Below are positions 8,153 to 17,236 of a DNA stretch of 28,005 nt, in pieces. How positions within the stretch are numbered: position 1 is the first letter of the stretch; each line of letters begins with the position of its first letter. A model generated the notes under the pieces. That model did no database searches, was not told the DNA's origin, and saw only the letters and a program-made list of their open reading frames with translations. The position numbers were made by a program, and so were the translations under genes. The DNA is from Fidelibacterota bacterium (GTDB taxonomy: Bacteria; Fidelibacterota; Fidelibacteria; Fidelibacterales; Fidelibacteraceae): contig JAOZRH010000003.1 of NCBI GenBank assembly GCA_029931905.1, positions 13,166 to 41,170 of the forward strand. The letters run 5' to 3'.

Positions 8153-8710
8153 TTAAACCCTTAAAAAATTATATTTATTCTTATAATGCATTAAAACGTT
8201 ATTAAATGTTAATGGTCTATAGCCAATTTCGTCTACACTAACATTAAATGAATTTTTCAATGATAAATTTGAATTTGAATGAACATGTCCATAAAAATGT
8301 AACCTACCATGAGATTTTGCATTATAAGAATTAATGGGATAATGGCACATTGTGACTTTCTCATATTTGCCACCGATATTAACTTTTTTTTCTGTAATTG
8401 AATCACCAATAAATAACTTATTTTCTATCCATTCAAACCGCGGGACTCCATTTCTCTGACATGAATGATCATGGTTACCCGGTATAAGATAAATCTTCCC
8501 ATTTAAGGACTGTAATAGCCTCATTAAGACATGAAAGTTGTTCGTGAATGCAATGTCACCACAATGATACACTAAGTCATTTTTACCTATTACAGCGTTC
8601 CATTCTGTAATCATATGATCATCCATTTCATGGGTAGTCAAAAAGTTACGATGTTCGTACTTTAAGATGTTCCCATGAAACCAATGATTGTCACTTAAAA
8701 TATAATCCAC
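8153..8710 (-). CDS. Calcineurin-like metallophosphoesterase
   Basis: A 185-residue protein of the calcineurin-like phosphoesterase fold. The metal-binding blocks appear in the expected order: SDNHWFHGN at the N-terminus (the usual D-x-H position), YHCGDIA, PGNHDH, a CHYP segment, and the C-terminal YGHVHSN (G-H-x-H). The length matches small stand-alone members found in many phages, whose substrates range from cyclic nucleotides to RNA ends. The start is GTG 8710 with CGGAG about seven bases upstream; no in-frame ATG fits. It lies between the Cys-rich gene and the NADAR gene. Substrate unknown; a 2',3'-cyclic phosphate or nucleotide is a guess from its neighbours. Confidence 0.85.
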   Translation of the reverse strand: MDYILSDNHWFHGNILKYEHRNFLTTHEMDDHMITEWNAVIGKNDLVYHCGDIAFTNNFHVLMRLLQSLNGKIYLIPGNHDHSCQRNGVPRFEWIENKLFIGDSITEKKVNIGGKYEKVTMCHYPINSYNAKSHGRLHFYGHVHSNSNLSLKNSFNVSVDEIGYRPLTFNNVLMHYKNKYNFLRV

Positions 8711-8747
8711 TATACGTCTCCGATGTTCATTTTTTTAATATAATAGG

Positions 8748-9191
8748 TTACCCATTACGTAATTTAAAACGGGTAAACATTAATATTTTACCCAATTTAT
8801 TTTGACCTTCAATATCAATACATCGTGAACAGGTACAATTTCCATACTCACAGTCGTGCCAGTAATTTCCTTCAATTAAAATATCATCACCGGTTGCCAA
8901 TAACTGTTTATTGATTCTAATATTTTGAGTAAACTTAAGAAATATTGCCCATTGTAATAATTTTAATTTTACATCTTCCCAATCTGGTCGAAGTGTTGCA
9001 ATTGCACCTAAGTCTTTTGCATCCTTTGGCTTTGGTGCAAGTATAATTTGCTGCTGTTCCATTTTATCCAACGTTTTACAAGCTTGAAAGAAATGTTCAA
9101 CTGTTGCAAATATAATACCATTATATGTGATTGAGTGTTGGGAAAAATTACTGAGATAAAAATACTCACCTTTGAATTCTGATATTATCAT
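8748..9191 (-). CDS. NADAR (YbiA-like) domain protein
   Basis: A 147-residue protein that is almost entirely a NADAR domain. Family blocks seen in order are FYLSNFS near the N-terminus, ATVEHFFQACK, the ALRPDWEDVK-like segment (TLRPDWEDVKLKLLQWA), LLATGDDILIEGNYWHD, and a C-terminal NKLGKILMFTR. NADAR proteins act on ADP-ribose-linked compounds; some remove ADP-ribose from modified guanine and counter DarT-type toxins. A short Cys-rich insert (CEYGNCTCSRC) after the HD of NYWHD replaces the usual loop and may bind metal. ATG 9191 overlaps the preceding TGA (ATGA). In a phage, protection from NAD- or ADP-ribose-based host defence is a reasonable inference. Confidence 0.87.
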   Translation of the reverse strand: MIISEFKGEYFYLSNFSQHSITYNGIIFATVEHFFQACKTLDKMEQQQIILAPKPKDAKDLGAIATLRPDWEDVKLKLLQWAIFLKFTQNIRINKQLLATGDDILIEGNYWHDCEYGNCTCSRCIDIEGQNKLGKILMFTRFKLRNG

Positions 9192-9994
9192 TCATCACCT
9201 ATCAACTTTATAGTATCACCCACATCTTGTAACTCATGAAGTTTTTCGATACCAAGTTGAGTCATTTTATTCAACCAGAATGCTTCAATCTCACCCTTTG
9301 CTTGATTGGTGGATTTATCAATTGCTTCATCCATACATTCTTTCATGAAAGGAATATTAGATCTAATTTCCTGAATAACAGAACTATACATATCAAATAT
9401 TTCTTTCTTCTCTGTTACTTTAACGGTACCTTTTTTAGATAAAATATTTTGCAATCTACTCTCATATTTTAAAAGTCGATTCGTTAATGATCTAAATGTA
9501 GCTTTCAAATCATTATCAATCCGTTCCCGTAAGGTCCATTCGGGACACATTGGCATTGATTCCCCCGCAAATTGTCGTAATGTTACAGGGACACCATCAC
9601 CTATATTCATTGCAGTAATAGCTTCACTAAATTGTGTTTGTGACATCTCAACTTCAATAAGTGGTAATCTATCTGCAAAATAATGTTCAGAATATTTATC
9701 ATACATTTTACGTGACCGATACACGCTCATTGTAATTGTGCTACCATGACGTGCAGAAGATCCATATAATGTATTCTTATGACTGCTGTTGACAGATCTT
9801 CTACTAAAAGCCAATTGTGCATATGCAGGATGACTTTCCTCTTTACGTTTATCAGGATCATCTGCATCACATTTGGTGACCGAATCTTGTTCCAGATTAT
9901 ATACATTCTTACCAATGAATTTTCCACAGATAGGACAATGTTTATAATCTGGATGATCTTCTTTAATTTGCTCACATCTATTACATGGTTTCAT
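9188..9994 (-). CDS. Zinc-ribbon phage protein of unknown function
   Basis: A 268-residue protein. The first 24 residues form a likely zinc ribbon: C4-x2-C7 and C20-x2-C23 in MKPCNRC and HCPICG. The middle contains SHPAYAQLAFSRRS, LYGSSARHGSTITMSV and a PLIEVEMSQTQFSEAITAMN block, followed by GDGVPVTLRQ. I recall this combination from uncharacterised proteins of many phages, in which the AQF/TQF and GDGVP segments are conserved. The C-terminal 110 residues are helical and Lys/Glu-rich, likely a coiled coil. It ends in TGA overlapping the NADAR start by 4 bases. No enzymatic motif is seen. Confidence 0.75.
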   Translation of the reverse strand: MKPCNRCEQIKEDHPDYKHCPICGKFIGKNVYNLEQDSVTKCDADDPDKRKEESHPAYAQLAFSRRSVNSSHKNTLYGSSARHGSTITMSVYRSRKMYDKYSEHYFADRLPLIEVEMSQTQFSEAITAMNIGDGVPVTLRQFAGESMPMCPEWTLRERIDNDLKATFRSLTNRLLKYESRLQNILSKKGTVKVTEKKEIFDMYSSVIQEIRSNIPFMKECMDEAIDKSTNQAKGEIEAFWLNKMTQLGIEKLHELQDVGDTIKLIGDE

Positions 9995-9995
9995 T

Positions 9996-10226
9996 TTAAT
10001 GCCCCAATTTAATTGTGGTATTTAACTTTTTCACAGGTATATACTTCTTCCTGTTCCTCTCAGTGATAATTGATTGATTTTCGTCATAATACTGTTTATG
10101 TTTTTTTGCTATTTTTGCTTTATTTTTTTTATACCATTCCGCTTTACGCTTTTTCTCTTTTTCTTTATTATCTTTATAATATTGTTTATTATATTCCGAT
10201 CTATCCTGCGCTGTTCTAATTTTCAT
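9996..10226 (-). CDS. Lys-rich small protein
   Basis: A 76-residue strongly basic protein (repeated YNKQYYKDNKEKEKKRKAEW-type pattern with alternating Lys, Tyr and Asn). Such stretches often precede HNH nuclease domains, but no HNH motif follows here; the protein ends after KKLNTTIKLGH. ATG 10226 has a strong SD (AGAGGAG) and a promoter at 10272-10300. It stops one base before the next gene. A nucleic-acid-binding role is inferred from charge alone. Confidence 0.65.
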   Translation of the reverse strand: MKIRTAQDRSEYNKQYYKDNKEKEKKRKAEWYKKNKAKIAKKHKQYYDENQSIITERNRKKYIPVKKLNTTIKLGH

Positions 10227-10271
10227 AGTAAATGCTCCTCTAATATTCTCCTTTATTTAAACTCTATAATA

Positions 10272-10300
10272 ATACTACATTAAATTATATTAATTGTCAA
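10272..10300 (-). promoter_or_regulatory. Sigma70-type promoter upstream of the Lys-rich/NADAR cluster
   Basis: TTGACA (10295-10300, minus strand), 17-base spacer, TAGTAT (10272-10277). It starts immediately after the terminator of the CCA gene, so one unit ends and the next begins. Confidence 0.6.
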
Positions 10301-10301
10301 C

Positions 10302-10332
10302 TAAAAAAAATGGGTGCCAATAATGACACCCA
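10302..10332 (-). terminator. Rho-independent terminator after the CCA-adding enzyme gene
   Basis: On the minus strand an 8-bp stem (arms 10311-10318 and 10325-10332, one G-T pair, loop of 6) is followed directly by eight T (10303-10310). It lies 5 bases after the gene's TAA. Confidence 0.85.
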
Positions 10333-10336
10333 CCCT

Positions 10337-11617
10337 TTATGCTAATGCAATTTTAAATTCAGAAACTCTCCATTGTTCTACGATACTTGCAATTACAACA
10401 CCTGTTTTACCAGAGAAACTTTTTTGTAGATCAGTAGGAACCTGTTTTTTATTGATCAATTCGGCAACACGAATTTTTTCAAATACAACAGAATCGATCT
10501 CACCCATCCCCTTACTTAACCTATCAGCACGAACAAGACACAATACATCTTCAAGTGTACCACGTTTGCACAAATTCTTAACCAATTTCAGAATTTTTGC
10601 AGGGCGCATCTCAGGAATTCTATTAATTATCAAATGAAATTCAATACAATCATTAATGACATATTGAACTTTTTTAGACATTTTCAAGCGTTTAGCAAGA
10701 AAAGGAACCAATGTAAGTCCAGAAATATCATGCCCAATATGCCGGGGTAAACTTTCTGTATCTGTAAAAATCTTTCCTATGTCATGGTATACTGCACCAA
10801 ATAATGTAGTTGTACTTGAACCAAATGATCTAACATTATCAATAACATTCATTGTGTGCTCAAATACATCATATTCATGGATGTGAGGTAAACCAATAAG
10901 TAATGATAAAATTGGAAACCACATTGAAAGATTATCAGATTCTCTTAGTACTCTAAAAAAGATACTCGGTTTTTGTGCAGATGAAAATACTTTCTGCAAT
11001 TCAGAGAATATCCGTTCTTCCGAGATTGAATCAGTTGCAATAACCAACGATTTCATCAATTCAATTGTAGTAGGATCAACTTTGAAATCGTATCTTGCAG
11101 CAAATCGTGCGACCCTAAATACTCTAAGGGGATCTTCTGCAAATGCATCAGTTGTGTGTTTAATAATACCGGCAGCAAGATCATTCACGCCACCAAATAA
11201 ATCAACGACATGTTCCAGATTATTTACAGGTACTGCCATTGCATTGATTGTAATGTCACGCCTTGAAAGATCATCTTCCAATGAAATACCTGAACCAAAT
11301 TCAGTTTCGAAATCAGTGTGTGAGATTCCAGTGGATCTTTCTTTTCTTGCAACCGCCAGTTCAATAGTTTCAATACCGTCACTTGCTTCAACTTCAAATG
11401 TAAATACCGGAAAATCTTCACCGATCAATTTGAAGGCACGTGACAGTTCATGAAATTGTGACTCTGTTACTTTTTCAACGACAATATCAACATCACAACT
11501 CGTTCTACCAAGTAAATGATCTCGTACTGTACCACCCACAATGTATGTTTGTTCTAAAATTCCGAGATCATCTAATCTTTGAACTAAATTTTTATGTAAT
11601 GTTTGATCAATTAACAT
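10337..11617 (-). CDS. cca: CCA-adding tRNA nucleotidyltransferase with HD domain
   Basis: A 426-residue class II tRNA nucleotidyltransferase / poly(A) polymerase-type enzyme. The N-terminal head has YIVGGTVRDHLLG (GG at 28-29, R32-D33) and the catalytic D42-x-D44 in SCDVDIV. RRDITINAMA at 119-128 and EDPLRVFRVARFAARY at 161-176 follow. An HD domain follows (H254, H278-D279 in VYHDIGK), as in the HD-containing bacterial enzyme. It adds or repairs the CCA 3' end of tRNA. ATG 11617 has AAAGGA upstream, with its own promoter and terminator, so it is a single-gene unit. In a recoding phage it could maintain phage tRNAs. Poly(A) polymerase activity is the main alternative. Confidence 0.88.
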   Translation of the reverse strand: MLIDQTLHKNLVQRLDDLGILEQTYIVGGTVRDHLLGRTSCDVDIVVEKVTESQFHELSRAFKLIGEDFPVFTFEVEASDGIETIELAVARKERSTGISHTDFETEFGSGISLEDDLSRRDITINAMAVPVNNLEHVVDLFGGVNDLAAGIIKHTTDAFAEDPLRVFRVARFAARYDFKVDPTTIELMKSLVIATDSISEERIFSELQKVFSSAQKPSIFFRVLRESDNLSMWFPILSLLIGLPHIHEYDVFEHTMNVIDNVRSFGSSTTTLFGAVYHDIGKIFTDTESLPRHIGHDISGLTLVPFLAKRLKMSKKVQYVINDCIEFHLIINRIPEMRPAKILKLVKNLCKRGTLEDVLCLVRADRLSKGMGEIDSVVFEKIRVAELINKKQVPTDLQKSFSGKTGVVIASIVEQWRVSEFKIALA

Positions 11618-11652
11618 GGTATTTTTCCTTTGATAATTATTTATTTAGATGT

Positions 11653-11681
11653 AATCTACACTAATCTACATTAATTGTCAA
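11653..11681 (-). promoter_or_regulatory. Sigma70-type promoter upstream of cca
   Basis: TTGACA (11676-11681, minus strand), 17-base spacer, TAGATT (11653-11658), about 36 bases before ATG 11617 and directly after the preceding terminator. Confidence 0.6.
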
Positions 11682-11683
11682 GT

Positions 11684-11713
11684 AAAAAAAAAGAAAATGG
11701 GGTTTTATCCCAT
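11684..11713 (-). terminator. Rho-independent terminator after the Rad50-like gene
   Basis: Minus-strand stem ATGGG/CCCAT (11709-11713 with 11697-11701), 7-base loop, followed by TTTTC and nine T. It lies 13 bases after the TAA at 11726. Confidence 0.8.
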
Positions 11714-11725
11714 AATAATGAAATG

Positions 11726-13516
11726 TTACACCATGTCGTATATGGTTGATGAATTTTGATCATCTAACCCAATTTCTTCCCGTAGATTAACAATCTTAAC
11801 ATCGGGGTGGGTTTCTAAATATTGGTGCATGTTACTAATAATATAATCTGCAATATTAGATGTTATAAATATCTGCAAATTATATTTTTTAGCAATCTCA
11901 TAAATAATATCATATATTCTCAAAACATTTTCTTGATCAAAATTATCAAAGAATTCATCCAATACAAACGTTTTAAATTTCAATTCGGTAGATAAGTATA
12001 CTATATAACTGATTACAAATGCAATATCGACAAACTTTCTCTCTGATGTGGATAATGATTCATATAATATATCACCATTAAAAATAGGATAATTATTCAT
12101 ATCAATTGTTACATCATAATATTTACCATTAGTAAAACCTTTTAATAACTCACGATATACATTGGTAAAATTTGCAATCTTCTGATTATAAAATCTATTA
12201 ATATAGTCACCCCTCTTATTCAAAAGTTTAGTAAATATTTTATTTAGAATATTATAATCACGAGTCAAGCCTGTGATTTCATTATGAATTTCAGTAATGG
12301 CTTTATTAATTTGATCTAAAACCATATCATCACTTTTTTGTTTATTGTTATTATTTTTAAGTTTGCTATCGAGCTGTGCAATTTGATTCTTCAAACTTAT
12401 GATGTGATTATTAATGGTTTGTTCAGTATCATATGTTTCGTCTATAAATGCAATAATGCTACTAATGCGTTTATTAAGTTCTAACATCTGAACATCTACT
12501 TCTTTAACCTTAACAACCAATTTCAGCCCTTCTTCATGTAATGCTTTCATCTGATTATCATATATACCACCAGATATTATCTGTTCACATGTTGGACACT
12601 TACCAGCAGCAATGAGTTTCTGTAATCTCTTATATTCAGTTCGTTTGTAGTTAATCTGTGTATTAAGTTGTGTTTTTAAATTGGAAAGTTTTTGGATTTC
12701 AGGATTCAATTTATCCCGATTACCAATTGCTTTATTTTTTCTATTAATTTCATTCTGAATTGATATATGTTTCTGCGCTAAACTGGTCTGTAATTCTGTA
12801 ATCAGTTGAACATCTGCACCCTCAGATTCCTTATCCATGGTATATTTTGCCAGTTGCTTCTTTGTAGATTCAAGAAGATTGTTCTGTTGATTAAGATGTC
12901 CTTGTTTTAATTCAAGAGTCTTTTTTAAATCTTTAACTATACCATTAAAGTCTGTTCGTAACTCATTAAAGAAATTAACTTTAGTAATGGAAGCAAGTAG
13001 TGTGCTCTTACTTTCAAATAATGATTCAGAAAAAGGACTTTTTAAATATAGAATAGAGAATTTCTTTTCATCGAGATCCAACATAGATTTGATGGCACCA
13101 GTAAACTTATCAACGTTTCTAATTTCGGTGAAATCATCAAATAGTCCAGTATCATCATTCCTTGCTTCTACTTCAAACTTTGGTTCTGATTGAATATTTT
13201 TTCTTATATCAAGATAAGAAAAATCTATTTTGTCTGGTATAGGTGATGTATTGACTGCCAGTGAAATTTTTGCGAATGCTTCACCATTTACATACTTATT
13301 ATTTAATAAACTCTGTAATTTTTTAAATCTAAGTGCACGTCCAAATAGAGTATAGTGCAATGCTTCACTGGTCAATGTAGATTTACCAGTTGCATTAGTG
13401 CTCATAATAAATATTATTTTAAAATTTTCAAGATCTTCTAATAAGATCTCTTTGAATGACATGAATTGCTTTAAATGAATTGAACTAAGTTTAACATAAT
13501 TATTATTATCTAACAT
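11726..13516 (-). CDS. Rad50/SbcC-like recombination ATPase (gp46-like)
   Basis: A 596-residue SMC-family ATPase. Residues 1-50 contain the N-terminal strand pair and a Walker A, MSTNATGKST, with K45 and S46. Long coiled-coil arms flank a zinc-hook CPTC at 307-310. The C-terminal lobe has the ABC signature region SLSTSERKFVDIAF and a Walker B FVLDEFFDNF. The length matches T4 gp46 (about 560). With an Mre11/gp47 nuclease it would process DNA ends for recombination-dependent replication; no gp47 is visible in the window. ATG 13516 follows the 703-codon gene by 18 bases, and a terminator follows. It has no TAG in frame. Confidence 0.85.
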   Translation of the reverse strand: MLDNNNYVKLSSIHLKQFMSFKEILLEDLENFKIIFIMSTNATGKSTLTSEALHYTLFGRALRFKKLQSLLNNKYVNGEAFAKISLAVNTSPIPDKIDFSYLDIRKNIQSEPKFEVEARNDDTGLFDDFTEIRNVDKFTGAIKSMLDLDEKKFSILYLKSPFSESLFESKSTLLASITKVNFFNELRTDFNGIVKDLKKTLELKQGHLNQQNNLLESTKKQLAKYTMDKESEGADVQLITELQTSLAQKHISIQNEINRKNKAIGNRDKLNPEIQKLSNLKTQLNTQINYKRTEYKRLQKLIAAGKCPTCEQIISGGIYDNQMKALHEEGLKLVVKVKEVDVQMLELNKRISSIIAFIDETYDTEQTINNHIISLKNQIAQLDSKLKNNNNKQKSDDMVLDQINKAITEIHNEITGLTRDYNILNKIFTKLLNKRGDYINRFYNQKIANFTNVYRELLKGFTNGKYYDVTIDMNNYPIFNGDILYESLSTSERKFVDIAFVISYIVYLSTELKFKTFVLDEFFDNFDQENVLRIYDIIYEIAKKYNLQIFITSNIADYIISNMHQYLETHPDVKIVNLREEIGLDDQNSSTIYDMV

Positions 13517-13534
13517 TACTGCTCCTTTTTAGTA

Positions 13535-15646
13535 TCACGAATATAAACTTGTGATTGATTTCTTTTTAAATAAATCACTTAACGATGTAGCATTTAAAGC
13601 TTTTGCTATTTTTTTTGTTACTAACGGTGATTCATCAACACCACTAAGTCGATATCCTTCCATTATATCTAAGTTATAACCCTGTAATTGTTTATCTAAT
13701 GCCATTGACATTTCATGTGACTCACCATAAGTAACCGGTCTATCTGTATCATGATCAACCTCTGGTGCTAAGATCCCTTCTTTCGTATTATGAGCATTAT
13801 GATTAACAGATACTCTACTTGTTTTAGTACCATTTTCACTTTTAGTAAACATTACAAAATCTGTTGGATTTGTTGCTGATAATATATTTTGATTATATTT
13901 TGTTATATTCATAACCTTTCCATCTGAAATAGATTGACATGATTCTACACTACCAGATGGTGACATTGTTACTTTTTCCATTGGATTATTTGATACAAAT
14001 AATTCCCCAGCAAAATCTTTACCACTATCCATATTAACCTTAATATTCTCTTGATATGACGCTTTCATTTTTTCAGTAACATTATTAAGTTTATTAGTTA
14101 AATTAAAATCAGATTTAATCATATTACCATCATACCCAAATTGAGAAATTTTAGTACGTATCTCTGCCATATTAGATTTTTTAAAATAATCAATTGATTT
14201 GTCATAATCTGCTGCATCTGTGGGATTTGATAATTTTTGGGAATCTAAAACACCAACCATGCGATCCTGTAAAACTTTATCAGTTAATGGTTTTTTTATT
14301 TTATCACCCTTATTTTTTCCACCGGGAATTTCAAAATCAAATGTTGGTCTATCAGGAGGATCTTCTTTATATTGATAAGTTGATCCTTTTTTAGTATCAT
14401 AATCATCTAATTTTTTAATATCTTTTAGTAATGCTTCATAATTTTCAACACCTTTAGTATCACCTGATTTTATTATTGTCCGTAATAAAAATCCATCACC
14501 AATTTTGTTAGTTGGTAATTTATTCTTTATAACATCTAATATCTTCTGTTTAAATATAGTATTCATTGCACCCGATTTTTCATTTTGACTCATATCAAAA
14601 AAATTATACTGTTTTATTGCATTTAAAACACCCTCATGGTCTTTATAAGAACCTTGATCTATATTTAAACTTTTTAAATCAGGAGCAATATCTTCAAAAA
14701 TTGCACCAATTTGCTTAACACTTAACTCTTTATTAGCAGGTTTATCTTTTTTAACTTTCCCATTATCTTTTATTTTAAAAGTAAATGGTGATATCCTCTC
14801 AGTATCTACACCAGCATCATGCATACGATCTTCCATACCACGTGATTGTGTATTAAATTCTTTTAAATTATCTTTATTTGAGAAAAATTTATTTAAATTT
14901 GATATCATGTCCTATGGTTTATTATCAAATCCAATATGAGAATTATTAAATTGTGCATCAAAACTATTAAACACTGATCCTAATCGAGATTTATCTCCAT
15001 TTTTACCATCAAATATCGGATCTCTTATTCCATGACCGGCATCACCATCTTTATTAGCTTTAAATAATTCAAGAACACCCTCACTCCATTTAATATTATC
15101 CCCACTATCAGCATATGTCTGCAATTCTCCAAATTTATCAGCTAACTTATCTACAGAATTAAAATCTCTCACATTTGTTTTTTTACCAGCTTTATCTTGA
15201 AGCCTCGAAAAATTATTTACATAATTCCCATCACGTATATGCCCCTTAACATTAACATTTGTTTTAATAAGTGTTTGCTTCTTAGCTTCATTTAATAACT
15301 ATTTTAATTTTGTTACCTTAAAACCACTACTATTTTTATTTTTTTTTAATAAAATATTTTTATTCGCTTTCTTTTTTATAATATCAACTAAAATACTATC
15401 ATTTTTTGTAATATTTTTAAAATATCTATTAATATCTTTAACATTAATAATTTTTAAAAAATATTTTCCATCATCTTGATTCTTATTTAATATATAATTA
15501 TATACAGAACCTACAATTTCTATAATTGTTTTTTCATCATGTTCAAATAATTCAGCTTTATAAAACCCCAATACTCCATAAAATCCCCTATTCTCAGACT
15601 TACATTTATCATAATGTAGTATCATCTTATTATACAATTTATGCAT
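13535..15646 (-). CDS. Large unknown protein with two in-frame TAG
   Basis: From ATG 15646 (AAGGA upstream) to TGA 13535 the frame is open except for TAG at codons 116 (15299-15301) and 245 (14912-14914), giving 703 residues. A standard-code reading gives three fragments, and the middle one begins at a start without an SD. The N-terminal part is Lys/Asn-rich, and the middle has Asp-rich stretches. The C-terminal 200 residues hold the most conserved-looking region (SCQSISDGKVMNITKYNQN, then TNPTDFVMFTK, then VSVNHNAHN). I have the impression of a phage-specific domain with an SC-x-S-I/L motif, but I cannot name it. A virion or internal protein is possible. Confidence 0.72.
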
Positions 15647-15649
15647 GAA

Positions 15650-15937
15650 TTATTCCTTTTTTTTTAATATTCCCTGAATATTTAGAATTTTCCCAAACGT
15701 TACTTCTGTTGGTTTAAATCTTCCAATTTTAATTAACTGTTCTCTGATCTGTTTAAGATCTTTAATATCAGTACTATATGCATATGTACCAAATTCAAAC
15801 TCAGTCCTATATTCAAGTGAATGATATCTTAATATTTTAGGATCAAATATTAAAGTTAAGCATGGTTCTGTCTCTTCATTCCAAACTCTAATAGTTGGAA
15901 TATTATAGAGATTGCTGCTAATTTGTGTATAGCCCAT
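15650..15937 (-). CDS. Hypothetical phage protein (95 aa)
   Basis: A 95-residue protein from ATG 15937 (AAAGG upstream) to TAA 15650, three bases before the next start. It is beta-rich at the N-terminus (TIRVWNEETEPCLTLIFDPK), then has a segment with aromatic residues (EYRTEFEFGTYAYS) and a helical, Lys-rich end. No motif is recognised. Tight spacing places it in the operon with the 703-codon gene and the 427-residue protein. It could be a small virion or chaperone protein. Confidence 0.68.
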   Translation of the reverse strand: MGYTQISSNLYNIPTIRVWNEETEPCLTLIFDPKILRYHSLEYRTEFEFGTYAYSTDIKDLKQIREQLIKIGRFKPTEVTFGKILNIQGILKKKE

Positions 15938-15952
15938 TATTTATTTTTACCT

Positions 15953-17236
15953 TTATACATCAACGATGATAAAAGAATCATCATTAATTGATTTAAATCG
16001 TTTCGTTTCATCTACGATCATTGATTTCAATTCTGTTCTGGATAAATCTGTATCTGATAAAATATCCAATGTTTTATTGTTATATGCTTCAACAAATTCC
16101 TCCGTTCTTGTATTTGAAACAGACACAAAATCTTTACTTTGTAAATTAGAAACTTCTAACATTAATGAAAGGTATACTTTATGTTTATCATCAATTACGA
16201 ACTTTGCACTATTTATAACAAAGTTTGTATCGTTTTGCAATTCAAATTCCTTAATTACTTTTAAATTCGTATCATTTTTCTTTCCCACAAGGTTCATTAC
16301 TGTAGACTGATATATAGGTATATCTATCATTCTATCAGATTTAAACATTTCTCCTGCTACAGTGGGGTCAAGTTCGAGCATCAAATGTCTAAACAATGTA
16401 CCATTTAATAAATTGTTTTGGATATGTTCATTGTTCTTATCAATCCACATTTCCCACATTTTAGTTTCACCCTTTGTTAATGTAGGAACATTTGAAATAT
16501 ATTCCATATCATTTGGCAAACCATACATACTCTGCACTGATGCCTTCATGGGTTCCGTTAGATTGCGTTTCATGAACGAACCCAACTGTCCCATGGGATT
16601 GATATGGCGGGCATGATATTCGTGTAAAAATTCTTCTCTATCATATGCTTCTGCTTTAGGAACATTTTTTCTCAAAGTATCACTGAACATTTGATGATTT
16701 TGAAATGAAGACGAAATATTAACCATTGCAGCATGACTAATTTTATCTTTATTTTGTAATATAGATTGAACAACTTGATTATATGAATGAGGATTCTGTG
16801 GCATATTATTGATAACTTTAGTAGTATCCCGTAACAAACCTTTATACTTACTAATATTAGCACTATTAAAAAATCCTTCTGATAATATTGGATCAAAAAA
16901 TGATTCCCTTAATTGATTAACATCATTTTTTGTTTTAACTTTAGATACTAATTTCCCTGCTGAATGAGAACCAATCTGACCATCTACTGGTGTAAGGTTT
17001 GCAGAAAAATCTTTAATACTTTTACGCTTATCAGATTTAGGTCGTTGGGACATTGAAACAGCAAACTTATCTGCTGTCGTATTTGTTTTTGCTGCCTTTT
17101 CTTTTCCAGATGTTTTTTTAGATTTATTAAATGGATTAACGTGATAATTCTGTTGATATAAACTAAGCTTACCACTTTTGGTAACCCTTGTTACTGCCTT
17201 TCTTTTAGTGGGAAGACCCCTTCTACGATTTGCCAT
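15953..17236 (-). CDS. Large hypothetical protein with basic N-terminus
   Basis: A 427-residue protein from ATG 17236 (AAAAGG nine bases upstream) to TAA. The first 70 residues are very basic (MANRRRGLPTKRKAVTRVTK, KSKKTSGKEK), suggesting nucleic-acid contact or a disordered tail. The rest is mixed alpha/beta with a segment MWEMWIDKNNEHIQ and a C-terminal beta-rich region ending in DDSFIIVDV. It has no in-frame TAG, unlike its neighbours. No known fold is recognised from the sequence. Its position between the nuclease-like gene and the 703-codon gene suggests a structural or head-packaging role, but this is a guess. Confidence 0.72.
   Translation of the reverse strand: MANRRRGLPTKRKAVTRVTKSGKLSLYQQNYHVNPFNKSKKTSGKEKAAKTNTTADKFAVSMSQRPKSDKRKSIKDFSANLTPVDGQIGSHSAGKLVSKVKTKNDVNQLRESFFDPILSEGFFNSANISKYKGLLRDTTKVINNMPQNPHSYNQVVQSILQNKDKISHAAMVNISSSFQNHQMFSDTLRKNVPKAEAYDREEFLHEYHARHINPMGQLGSFMKRNLTEPMKASVQSMYGLPNDMEYISNVPTLTKGETKMWEMWIDKNNEHIQNNLLNGTLFRHLMLELDPTVAGEMFKSDRMIDIPIYQSTVMNLVGKKNDTNLKVIKEFELQNDTNFVINSAKFVIDDKHKVYLSLMLEVSNLQSKDFVSVSNTRTEEFVEAYNNKTLDILSDTDLSRTELKSMIVDETKRFKSINDDSFIIVDV

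Noticed and set aside
9996..10226. HNH homing endonuclease
   Set aside because: Only the Lys/Tyr-rich leader type is present; no His-Asn-His motif follows.
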